A DNA stretch of 38,631 nt. Origin: Paenibacillaceae bacterium (GTDB lineage Bacteria > Bacillota > Bacilli > Paenibacillales > NBRC-103111). Below are positions 16,701 through 23,206 of the stretch, one piece after another. The DNA lies in the NCBI GenBank assembly GCA_029256185.1, contig JAQSYI010000070.1, positions 1 through 38,631 on the forward strand, in the 5' to 3' direction. The notes below the pieces were generated by a model, which saw nothing but the letters and a program-made list of their open reading frames with translations, ran no database searches and was not told the DNA's origin. Position 1 is the stretch's first letter. Each line of letters opens with the position of its first letter. A program made the translations under genes and the position numbers.

Positions 16701-18913
16701 GCAACTATGCCCTGCAGGTGGGCAACAAGCCTCATGTCGTGTATCCCGCTATTCCGCTTCAGGAGGTGCAGGCTACCGTAGCAGCCGCGCAGGCGGTACG
16801 CGGACAATCGTCTCCCACGGGAGCCGAGCTTTCGTCAGCTATAACGGGCATGAATAACGCATATGCGCAGTTGAAGAAGGAAACCGCGGACCTGCTGGGG
16901 AATGCGGGATTCGAAGAAACTCTATCAGGCTGGATGGGAACAGGCTCCAAAATCATGGCAACGGATGCAGCCAAGTTCAGCGGGAGCAAGTCGCTTCGCA
17001 GCTATGACCGGACGGCTTATTGGGCCGGGCCGAGAATTCAATTGCCCATGGTGAACGGCAGAACCTACAACATTTCGGCAAGAGCCAAATTAAGCGAAGG
17101 AACAGACATGATGCAGATTGCCTTCATGCCCAATGCGCTTAATCCGGCCCGCATCATGAAGCAAAAGACTATCAACAGCACAGGATGGACTCAGGTTGGC
17201 GGCGTTTATACGGTAAACGAAGGAACCGACTACAAGTACGGGCTGATCGGCTATTTCACCCAAGCCTCTCTGGCTGATCTCTATCTGGATGAGGTCCGGA
17301 TTGTGGATGTTACGGAGTTGAAGAATACGGTTAATCAGGCGGAGATGCTGGCAGACACCTTGTCCGGACAGAGTGAGGCGGCTATCCGGCAAGTCATCGC
17401 CCAGGGGCAAGCTGAACTGGCCGACCAGGAAGCGACGGAAGAGGCTGTGGCTGAACAGGTGCGGCTGCTCCGCAATGCCATGGCTGTTGAGAGTCTCGTG
17501 ACGGTACAACTGCTGGATCAGTCCATTGCCGGCATTCAGGCGGCAATTGCTGAAGGGGCCAGCTTGGAGGCCCGGATTGAACAGACGGTTACCGGGCTTC
17601 TCCCCAATACCACGTACCGCTTAAGCGCGTGGGGGTTGATGGCAGCTGCGGGAGATTCTGTGGAGATGGGTGTCCGGGGTTACGGCAGCCCGGAGCAGAC
17701 CGTGACCATGGATTCCACCTTGTGGACCAGAGCAAGCCTGGAGTTCACCACTGGTGAGGGCGCATCGGAAGCGACTGTTTTTTTCCATAAGCCCCAAGGG
17801 ATGAACGAGGTCTATATTGACGATGTGGCACTGACGTTGGCAAGCGAAGCGCCTCCGGCTGCCGAGCAGATCGGCCTCATCCGCAATCCCGGAATGGAGT
17901 CGGGGGATACAAGGCCCTGGGTATCCTTTGACGCAACTGTTCAGACTGTCACAGAGCAGGTGTACAGCGGGAATTACGCGCTCAAGGCCGCGGACCGCGA
18001 GACCCCCTCCTCCGGCATTGCGCAATATGTGAAGCCCGCCGGAGGCAAAACGTATGAGGTATCAGCCTGGATCAAGGTTGGCAGCGGCACCGACACCGCC
18101 AGACTGGTATTCCAGTCTGCGGATAACGCTGGTGCAGAAGGAACCGTGAGCAGTCAAGTTGTCGCCACCGGTCCTGTGAGCAGCAGCGGTTGGACCAAGC
18201 TGAGCGGAACTGTCACAACGGCAGGCGGGGTCATCCTGTTATCCGGCGCGCTGCTTATCGATACGGTGGAGCAGGCTGAGGATCTCTACGTGGATGATGT
18301 GATCATGAAGGAGCGTCTGTTGCCCACAGGTCCGGGAACGGGGGATGGGGATGCCGATCTGAACGCTGCCATAGCAGACCATGGCGGATGGGTCCTTAGC
18401 AAGGGCAGCAACGCCGCCCAGTTTGGACCGGACAGCCTTACCTTGCTCGACGGCAATGCCCGGTATGCGGGCCAAACATACCGTGACGCCGTCTTAACGG
18501 TCAATATGCAGGTGTATGGCGGGGCGGGGAGCTGGCCGATCATCAACATCCGCAATAATGGGGTGGAGAGCTTCGCCAGCGGCTATGCCTTCGTCATCAA
18601 GCAGGATGTCATCGAGCTGCAGAAGCGCAAGGATGGGGCAGCCACCATGATCCTGATCGGCAACCCGAATGATCCGGGTACGGCCGGGCCGGCGGTTCCC
18701 AACCAGCACTTCACCTATGGTCAAGTAAATTTGGTTGAGGTGGGTTCCCTGAACACGGATGAAGGGGTGCGCCTTATTCTGAAGGTCAACGGGCGCAGCG
18801 TGATTGACTACGAGGACAAAAGCGACGCCATACGCGACGCAGGCTATTTCAGCATCTACCAGGGCACAGCCGAGAGCATCACGTTAAGCCGGGTCAGCGG
18901 CGGCGGTGATTGA
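13739..18913 (+). CDS. Large secreted multidomain right-handed beta-helix protein
   Basis: A 1724-residue secreted protein. The signal peptide is at 1-28 (cleavage near TAGA/AG). It is followed by a beta-sandwich (about 60-185), two cadherin-like sandwich domains (about 188-277 and 278-362, each with NDAxLxxLxVGxxxLxxF and AEDGxTxxxY), and a right-handed parallel beta-helix at about 371-921 that opens YYVAAGGSDTLGDGSLQHPW and contains many NxI/NxxI turns. After the helix come CBM4_9-like sandwich domains interleaved with FIVAR-like three-helix segments (945-1530), then a concanavalin-like domain (about 1540-1724). Beta-helix proteins of this type are polysaccharide lyases, epimerases or glycosidases. 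There is no cell-wall anchor. GGGAGG lies 9 nt before ATG 13739. It is transcribed separately from the operon but very likely acts on the same polymer. Confidence 0.85.
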   Translation: MFRKVMICLCSFVFIWTMLVWQLPTAGAAGRTIVMVDELKDLSKLYKTNKAVAVFTPTEAELPRFNGDGSLLKRTETGTTFVYYKVNGKIKSAVMEMYVLGDFYNTGVMEFYVSADDATYTWAQKAASPLETTSGSWRKITYSLDTAYVNNLNARYLRIPIPQNNNGITSEPLLGKVSITYEADAAYKHNDAALQSLSVGAVELPDFDPDTLAYELELAANTAIGPATEVQAVAADNGYAQVSVTQAAYLPGQAQVLVTAEDGLTARTYAVNMSRRTASNDAGLSGITVGGNPLAGFTPSRLEYSVTLPYGTQAGPDTHVIGSVNNQGAALQVQQVTDLPGTAVIQVTAEDGVTVNEYRIHLTALSGIPGMNNTYYVAAGGSDTLGDGSLQHPWRSIQKAADMMTAGDTCYIREGIYYEQVSVQVSGTAEQPIRFAAYPGESVTVSGADPVAGWALDSGDIYKASVHLGFGDANQVFINGKQATEARWPNLPEGRDMLHPDWAVMDSGSLTTLKDSDLTEPDGAWTGSKVMVKGGDGWVLQSATVTGYTLAGGLTFNQLPLSESTFYTPRAGNKYYLYGSRQALDADKEWYYDQANGTLYMAAESFEPGSVTVEAKARDYAFVLRGLSHIELSGIQMYAAGVDTAEGNFLKLDGLKVEYVSQPMVLSGNDNVIRNSILAYSPNAMIEVAGSRNRIINNEIHSTNYLGNGASVNMYGYRNLLAYNSIYDSGKMCVSISGRANIIEYNHIYNAGLLVNDIGMLYSYCFDGDNTEIRYNWIHDNKAETLGEGIYPDNSSTNYLIHHNVVWNVGAALRLNTPSTHMLVYNNTLIGNTGMYGYVYRTDMYGGQFVNNILTGSYEFSEDMVRESNIEGSTDPLFVNRSGYDFRLSADSPARNNGQHIEGITDGYTGTAPDIGAYEYGADWVPGHNFDTKPDAVYQPSQPVYRNRIMKGGFERLTEVEAPWTVTEGQAATVYEYALVSTKKTRAGNYALQVGNKPHVVYPAIPLQEVQATVAAAQAVRGQSSPTGAELSSAITGMNNAYAQLKKETADLLGNAGFEETLSGWMGTGSKIMATDAAKFSGSKSLRSYDRTAYWAGPRIQLPMVNGRTYNISARAKLSEGTDMMQIAFMPNALNPARIMKQKTINSTGWTQVGGVYTVNEGTDYKYGLIGYFTQASLADLYLDEVRIVDVTELKNTVNQAEMLADTLSGQSEAAIRQVIAQGQAELADQEATEEAVAEQVRLLRNAMAVESLVTVQLLDQSIAGIQAAIAEGASLEARIEQTVTGLLPNTTYRLSAWGLMAAAGDSVEMGVRGYGSPEQTVTMDSTLWTRASLEFTTGEGASEATVFFHKPQGMNEVYIDDVALTLASEAPPAAEQIGLIRNPGMESGDTRPWVSFDATVQTVTEQVYSGNYALKAADRETPSSGIAQYVKPAGGKTYEVSAWIKVGSGTDTARLVFQSADNAGAEGTVSSQVVATGPVSSSGWTKLSGTVTTAGGVILLSGALLIDTVEQAEDLYVDDVIMKERLLPTGPGTGDGDADLNAAIADHGGWVLSKGSNAAQFGPDSLTLLDGNARYAGQTYRDAVLTVNMQVYGGAGSWPIINIRNNGVESFASGYAFVIKQDVIELQKRKDGAATMILIGNPNDPGTAGPAVPNQHFTYGQVNLVEVGSLNTDEGVRLILKVNGRSVIDYEDKSDAIRDAGYFSIYQGTAESITLSRVSGGGD

Positions 18914-18964
18914 AGGTAAGGAAGCTGGAGCAACCCCTTCAATTCAAGATTAACGAACTGAAAG

Positions 18965-19024
18965 TGTAAAAAAGGTGACGGATCTGCTCAGCTCTTTTAG
19001 CCGAGCAGATCCGTCCTTTTACAC
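18965..19024. terminator. Strong, probably bidirectional terminator
   Basis: GACGGATCTGCTCAGCT (18977-18993) pairs with AGCCGAGCAGATCCGTC (18999-19015) with one A-C mismatch. The pairing extends outward through AAAAGG/CCTTTT and GTGTAAAA/TTTTACAC. A T-run lies on each strand, so it can end both the beta-helix transcript and the opposing exporter transcript. Confidence 0.85.
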
Positions 19025-19082
19025 GCCGGGGTTTATAAAACAATAAGGACCATTCTATATGAAATTTCGCATACAATGGCCC

Positions 19083-19141
19083 GGTTCAGGTACTGCCGCA
19101 CTCTCCGATAGCCCCCCGCTGGGGGCAGTGGTGACCGAACC
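19083..19141. other. Structured gene-free segment with nested inverted repeats
   Basis: GGTTC (19083-19087) and GAACC (19137-19141) enclose ACTGCC/GGCAGT pairing and a perfect inner hairpin, GCCCCC-CGCT-GGGGGC (19111-19126). There is no T-run. It lies between the terminator and the 3' end of the minus-strand exporter gene and could add to termination or be a palindromic repeat. Confidence 0.4.
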
Positions 19142-19178
19142 CAACGGCTCCGCGTTTGTTAAAGTGAAACAGGCCCAT

Positions 19179-20102
19179 TCATTGTTTAGCCTGCCTTGAC
19201 GTAAATATCAGCATGCCGGTGATGACCACCGCTGTGCCGATATATTGATAAACACTCATCCGTTCGTCCAAAAGCAGGAAGGAGAGCAGGGCGGTGAAAA
19301 CCGGGTTCAGATTCAAATACATTCCGGCACGTGTGCCGCCCACCTTCCCGACGCCAATATTCCATAACACCATGGCGATGACTGTTGCCCCAACAGCAAT
19401 ATAGACGATCGCTCCCCAGAAGCCCGGTGTGGTATTGCTCCATTCAATCGGATGGAGATTAAAGGGCAGGATTAGCAGCAGACCAAAAATACCGGACCAT
19501 AAGGTAGCGGAAAGGGGAGTCACATGTTTCAATGCGGTTTGAGCAATGCAGGTGTATACTCCCCAAACGGCCACAGCACCAAGCATGAATAGGTCGCCGG
19601 AATTAAAATGCAGGCCGAGCAGCCGGCCCCACTCACCCTGTGTAAGGACGAGGAGCACACCGCCAAAGGAGACGGTCATCCCGAAAATTTGATGAAGCTT
19701 AAGCCTGGCGCCAAAAATAACAAAAGAAATCAGCGCAATCGCAATGGGATTAAGGGCAGATAAGAGTCCGATATTGGCGGCCGTAGTATATTCCAGGGCC
19801 TTAAACAAGAATACGTTAAACAAAACGACCCCTGTTGCGGCCATGCCGATCAAAGAGAGTATTGCCCGGCGCGGCGGCAGCAAACGTCCTTCTTTTACCC
19901 AGACGTAAGGAAGCAAAACTAGAACCGCGATCACATAGCGCAATTCCGTCAGCGCTATTGCCGGCATGTGACCGGCTGTAAATTTTCCGGCTACAAAATT
20001 TCCCGCCCATAGCAGGCTCGTTGCAACCAATTGCCATACAAATAAGGGGCTGGTTTTATGCTGCTGATGTGGATGAGTTGAGGCTGTAAGTGATGAGTTC
20101 AT
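19179..20102 (-). CDS. EamA/DMT-family transporter
   Basis: A 307-residue inner-membrane protein with ten hydrophobic segments in two EamA repeats. The first repeat begins FVWQLVATSLLWAGNFVAGK, which contains the typical WAGNFVAGK turn after helix 1. The second repeat begins GDLFMLGAVAVWGVYTCIAQ. Family members export amino acids, metabolites or drugs; the substrate is unknown. AAGGAG lies 8-9 nt before the ATG. A near-consensus promoter overlapped by a palindromic operator precedes it, so it is probably an inducible efflux gene. It is divergent from the RibD-type reductase. Confidence 0.87.
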   Translation of the reverse strand: MNSSLTASTHPHQQHKTSPLFVWQLVATSLLWAGNFVAGKFTAGHMPAIALTELRYVIAVLVLLPYVWVKEGRLLPPRRAILSLIGMAATGVVLFNVFLFKALEYTTAANIGLLSALNPIAIALISFVIFGARLKLHQIFGMTVSFGGVLLVLTQGEWGRLLGLHFNSGDLFMLGAVAVWGVYTCIAQTALKHVTPLSATLWSGIFGLLLILPFNLHPIEWSNTTPGFWGAIVYIAVGATVIAMVLWNIGVGKVGGTRAGMYLNLNPVFTALLSFLLLDERMSVYQYIGTAVVITGMLIFTSRQAKQ

Positions 20103-20143
20103 TATAACGCTCTCCTTGTTCCTGAACGTATGGTTTAATTTTG

Positions 20144-20186
20144 TATACTACACGTTTAGTATATTAATTAAACGGGAAAATGTAAA
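20144..20186 (-). promoter_or_regulatory. Exporter promoter with overlapping palindromic operator
   Basis: Read on the minus strand: TTTACA (20181-20186), a 17-bp spacer and TATACT (20158-20163). The -10 is the left arm of TATACTA-AACGTG-TAGTATA (20144-20163), a perfect 7-bp inverted repeat. A repressor bound there would block the promoter. The spacing resembles MarR- or HxlR-type sites. No such regulator gene is in the window. Confidence 0.7.
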
Positions 20187-20232
20187 CAATCAAATCTTCG
20201 GATTGCTCCATATTTCAACGTTCTTATTCCTA

Positions 20233-20263
20233 TTGACTTGGAGTTAACTCCAAGGGGTACAGT
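20233..20263 (+). promoter_or_regulatory. MerR-type promoter and operator
   Basis: TTGACT (20233-20238) and TACAGT (20258-20263) are separated by 19 bp, the over-long spacing used by MerR-family activators. The spacer contains the perfect 18-bp palindrome CTTGGAGTTAACTCCAAG (20237-20254), centred between the elements. It drives the reductase and probably the flavodoxin. The MerR-type regulator gene itself is not visible here. Confidence 0.82.
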
Positions 20264-20297
20264 TATAAGGGAGCTGTAATCATCGGGAGGTGCATTC

Positions 20298-21011
20298 ATG
20301 GACAGACCGTATATCATATGCCATATGGTGACATCGCTGGACGGCAAGGTCACCGGAGACTTTTTGGGGAAAAGAGCATACAGCGGGCTCTTGGAGGACT
20401 ACTTCAGAATACACAGGGAGTACGGTGCGGACGGCTTTCTCTGCGGCAGGGTGACGATGGAGGGCAGCTTTCCGCAGCCGCCTGTTCCGCCTGCGGTGTA
20501 CGACAATCCCCCCATTGCACGGGAGGATTATATCGCGGAGCAGGCAGCATTCTATGCGGTTGCCATCGACCCGCAGGGCAAGCTTTGGTGGGGCGGCCGC
20601 GCTATTGCCGATACGGACGAAGGCTACCATGGCGCGCATATCATCGAGGTGCTGACAGACAACGTGTCCGATGCTTTCCTGGCCCACTTGCAGAGCAAGG
20701 GCGTTTCTTATCTCTTCGGTGGCCAGACTAAGTTGAATCTCGCACTGGTCGCCCGGAAGCTCAAGCGGTTATTCGGCATTGAAACGCTGCTGCTGGAGGG
20801 CGGAGGCATCATCAACGGCTCCTTCCTGCAGGAGGAGCTGATTGACGAAATCAGCCTTGTGGTTGTTCCGGTTGCCGAGTGTTCGGAAAAGGCGGTTCCG
20901 CTCTTTCAAACGGGACATTATCCAACAGGTGGCACAGCGCCGGCTTCCTTTCGTCTGAAGGAGGCCAAACCACTGGACAACGGCGGCCTATGGCTCACCT
21001 ACCAAAAATAA
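20298..21011 (+). CDS. RibD C-terminal / dihydrofolate reductase-like oxidoreductase
   Basis: A 237-residue protein of the RibD_C family. It begins MDRPYIICHMVTSLDGKVTG, where xxSLDGK is the family N-terminal signature. GADGFLCGRVTMEG and LLLEGGGIINGSFLQEELID (NADPH-binding and active-site segments) follow. Such stand-alone proteins are NAD(P)H-dependent reductases of unknown substrate. GGGAGG lies 7 nt before ATG 20298. Its promoter is MerR-type, and the next gene is a flavodoxin 22 nt away, so the two are probably a redox-stress pair. Confidence 0.85.
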   Translation: MDRPYIICHMVTSLDGKVTGDFLGKRAYSGLLEDYFRIHREYGADGFLCGRVTMEGSFPQPPVPPAVYDNPPIAREDYIAEQAAFYAVAIDPQGKLWWGGRAIADTDEGYHGAHIIEVLTDNVSDAFLAHLQSKGVSYLFGGQTKLNLALVARKLKRLFGIETLLLEGGGIINGSFLQEELIDEISLVVVPVAECSEKAVPLFQTGHYPTGGTAPASFRLKEAKPLDNGGLWLTYQK

Positions 21012-21033
21012 AAATCCGGGAGAAAGCAAACTT

Positions 21034-21549
21034 ATGGCAAATATTCTAATCGCGTATTATTCACGCAAAGGCCAGAATTACGTGAACGGTTCAATCAGGG
21101 ATTTGAAGGTTGGCAATACGGAAGTGGTTGCAGAGATGGTGAGGGAAATGACAGGCGGGAAGATGTTTCAGATTGATACGGTAAAGGAGTATCCGGCCGA
21201 TTACAAGGATACGACCAGAGTAGCGCAGGCGGAGCTTCGGGCAAAAGCACGTCCGGAGCTTACCGCGCATGTATCCAATATGGCACAATATGATACCGTC
21301 ATTTTAGGATATCCCAATTGGTGGGCAACCATGCCGATGGCAGTATACACCTTCTTAGAGGAATATGATTTTACGGGAAAGACGATTCTGCCATATTGTA
21401 CACATGAGGGAAGCGGTTTAAGCGGGACAGAGAGGGATATTGCCAAGTTGTGCCCAACAGCGGCGGTAGGCAAAGGACTGGCTATACATGGTGCACGTGC
21501 AGCATCCGCAAGAAAGGAAGTAGAATTATGGCTAAGGAGCAATATGTAA
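21034..21549 (+). CDS. Flavodoxin-like protein
   Basis: A 171-residue FMN-binding fold protein of the flavodoxin_4 type. It starts MANILIAYYSRKGQNYVNG, where YSRKGQ replaces the usual SxTGNT phosphate loop. GYPNWWATMPMAVYTFLEEY and PYCTHEGSGLSGTERDIAKL carry the flavin-stacking aromatics and the distal loop. It is 22 nt after the reductase gene and probably in the same MerR-controlled transcript, serving as electron carrier or quinone/flavin reductase. Ribosome site GGGAGA precedes ATG 21034 at rather long spacing. Confidence 0.85.
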   Translation: MANILIAYYSRKGQNYVNGSIRDLKVGNTEVVAEMVREMTGGKMFQIDTVKEYPADYKDTTRVAQAELRAKARPELTAHVSNMAQYDTVILGYPNWWATMPMAVYTFLEEYDFTGKTILPYCTHEGSGLSGTERDIAKLCPTAAVGKGLAIHGARAASARKEVELWLRSNM

Positions 21550-21646
21550 TTATTACGTAAAAACCGGCTTAAACCCCTTACTTGCAGCCGCGGCATGAAC
21601 GTCCCGGGTTAGAAAATACAACACGGCGTTTTTTGCTGCGGGGCTT

Positions 21647-21733
21647 TTGCTCGTTGCTCATGAGAGGTATAATCATAGAAGATGCATACACAACATACGG
21701 CCCGGCCTAAGATAGGATCTATCTAAGGCCGGG
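21647..21733 (+). promoter_or_regulatory. Candidate promoter followed by a strong leader hairpin
   Basis: TATAAT (21668-21673) has a poor TTGCTC (21647-21652) 15 bp upstream. About 30 nt further on, CCCGGCCT (21701-21708) pairs with AGGCCGGG (21726-21733) and, inside, AGATAG pairs with CTATCT. A pyrimidine-rich tail (TTGTCCCTTCTCTT) follows. The hairpin could terminate the flavodoxin transcript or attenuate the P-loop gene, which starts 80 nt later. Confidence 0.4.
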
Positions 21734-21814
21734 TTGTCCCTTCTCTTAAATGCAACAACGTAAACTGAATTTGCGATAGAAGCGGAGCCAGGCCCATAGT
21801 AGGAGGGAAAGGGA

Positions 21815-22357
21815 ATGAAGAAACGGATACATATATTTGGCGCCTCGGGATCGGGGACTTCAACCCTGGGCAAGGTACTTGCGCAGCATCTTCCACACGC
21901 TGTCTTTGATGGAGATGATTATTTCTGGCTAAAGAAATTTACCGTTCAGAGAGAACGTCCATTAAGGCTGCAGCTGCTAACGCATGATCTCAATCAGCAT
22001 GAGCAATGGATGCTTACAGGAGCCGTTTGCGGTTGGGGAGATGAACTAAAATCCTTATTTGATCTGGTTATTTTCCTTGGGGTGCCTACTGAAGTCCGGC
22101 TGGACAGAATTAAGCAGAGGGAATTTGGCCGATATGGGGAGAAGGTATTGCCTGGCGGCAGCATGCATGAACAGTCAAAAGCTTTTTTGGAATGGGCTTC
22201 TTTATATGATAGCGGCGGAATGAGCGTTAGAAGCAAAGCTCTGCACGAGTTTTGGATGGCGGACTTGCAATGTCCGGTATTGCGCATAGAGGGCACTCAT
22301 ACCGTCGAAGAGCGGGTAGACATGGTTCTTGCGTATTTGAAGAATGATCAACAATAA
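21815..22357 (+). CDS. P-loop NTPase, adenylate-kinase-like
   Basis: A 180-residue protein with Walker A GASGSGTST at residues 9-17, the fragment HAVFDGDDYFW after strand 2, and a second acidic/hydrophobic strand LFDLVIFLGVP at about 83-93 that resembles Walker B. RIKQREFGRYG resembles the LID region of small-molecule kinases. It is probably a small nucleoside or metabolite kinase of unknown substrate. GGAGGGAAAGGGA lies before ATG 21815. It is followed 12 nt later by the shortened phospholipase-C-like gene. Confidence 0.8.
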   Translation: MKKRIHIFGASGSGTSTLGKVLAQHLPHAVFDGDDYFWLKKFTVQRERPLRLQLLTHDLNQHEQWMLTGAVCGWGDELKSLFDLVIFLGVPTEVRLDRIKQREFGRYGEKVLPGGSMHEQSKAFLEWASLYDSGGMSVRSKALHEFWMADLQCPVLRIEGTHTVEERVDMVLAYLKNDQQ

Positions 22358-22369
22358 GGGCAAGGAATC

Positions 22370-22873
22370 ATGCGGAGTTTTTGCAAAAGCGAGCCCAAGC
22401 AAATGTCTCACTTCATGAAAAGGGATGAGAGTGGGTTAGGCTATGTGGATTACTCTGCTTTTTACAACAAATATATACAGGATAATCCAACGCCCTTTCA
22501 TGTGGGGTATTATTTTCACCTGATAGCAGACGAGATCTGGTTGCAGGATATCTACTATAAAAAAATCAAGTTTTTGCCCGATGAGGAGAAGCTTGAAGCC
22601 AAGAAAATGTACTACCGGGACTTTGGAAGATTGAACGGCAAGCTAATCGATCATTACTCCCTGAAATTAGAGCCGCTGGACGTACAGCCTGTCGAGATTG
22701 AAGAGATCGACTATACGCTGCTGCCGGGCATCATCTCTGATGTGGAAACCGATTTCAGAATCGCGGATTCTTCCAAGCATGAAGCATTGGAGATCCTGGA
22801 CTGGGAGAAAGTCATCGAAACGATTGAAAAAACCGTCATAACGTGTGTGGCTAACTGGAAAGGGGCCAAGTAA
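22370..22873 (+). CDS. N-terminally shortened zinc-dependent phospholipase-C-like protein
   Basis: A 167-residue protein. KSEPKQMSHFMKRD, VDYSAFYNKYI, VGYYFHLIADEIWL and DFGRLNGKLIDHY match zinc-dependent phospholipase-C-like hydrolases as I recall them. Those proteins normally begin with about 40 residues containing GSRIMHLxIANKIA and LLGGIAPDA, which hold an early metal-binding His. That part is missing, and an in-frame stop (22355-22357, the stop of the preceding gene) excludes an upstream start. HLIADEIW keeps a later His/Asp pair. It may be an inactive remnant, though ATG 22370 has a weak AAGGA site. The deletion is inferred from recalled family length. Confidence 0.55.
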   Translation: MRSFCKSEPKQMSHFMKRDESGLGYVDYSAFYNKYIQDNPTPFHVGYYFHLIADEIWLQDIYYKKIKFLPDEEKLEAKKMYYRDFGRLNGKLIDHYSLKLEPLDVQPVEIEEIDYTLLPGIISDVETDFRIADSSKHEALEILDWEKVIETIEKTVITCVANWKGAK

Positions 22874-22887
22874 AAGCTGAGGAGCAG

Positions 22888-22925
22888 GGCATATCCTTTA
22901 ATGGGGTATGCCTTTCGTTTTTCCT
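22888..22925 (+). terminator. Rho-independent terminator
   Basis: GGCATATCC (22888-22896) pairs with GGGTATGCC (22904-22912) with one G-U and is followed by TTTCGTTTTT. It lies 15 nt after the stop of the phospholipase-like gene. Confidence 0.8.
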
Positions 22926-23206
22926 CGGCACCTGAACGGGGAATCTCATACAGAAGTAGATGAAGTACAAGTAAAAGTAGAATCATTATGATTGGATGGG
23001 AGGCTTTTTTTGATAAAATAAGGATGAGGTCCTTGGCGTTGGGCCGACTGTGGGGGTGGGGGTGACAAATGATGGATTTCCAACGGTAAATTTGCCGTAC
23101 TTCAACAATGGTTATGAATAATGTTAGAAGGCGACAAAGCAATAACAGGACAGCTTAGCCCCGAAGTAATTTCTTTGAAAAAATGATCCTGCGAGGAGAA
23201 TGAAAA
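22926..23206 (+). promoter_or_regulatory. Gene-free leader with candidate promoter for the beta-helix gene
   Basis: No credible coding sequence is visible here. TTGGAT (22992-22997), a 16-bp spacer and TAAAAT (23014-23019) form a plausible vegetative promoter. From there a leader of about 180 nt runs to ATG 23207, containing a G-rich tract near 23052 (GGGGGTGGGGGTG). GCGAGGAGA near 23192-23200 is the ribosome site. No further structure is convincing. Confidence 0.35.
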
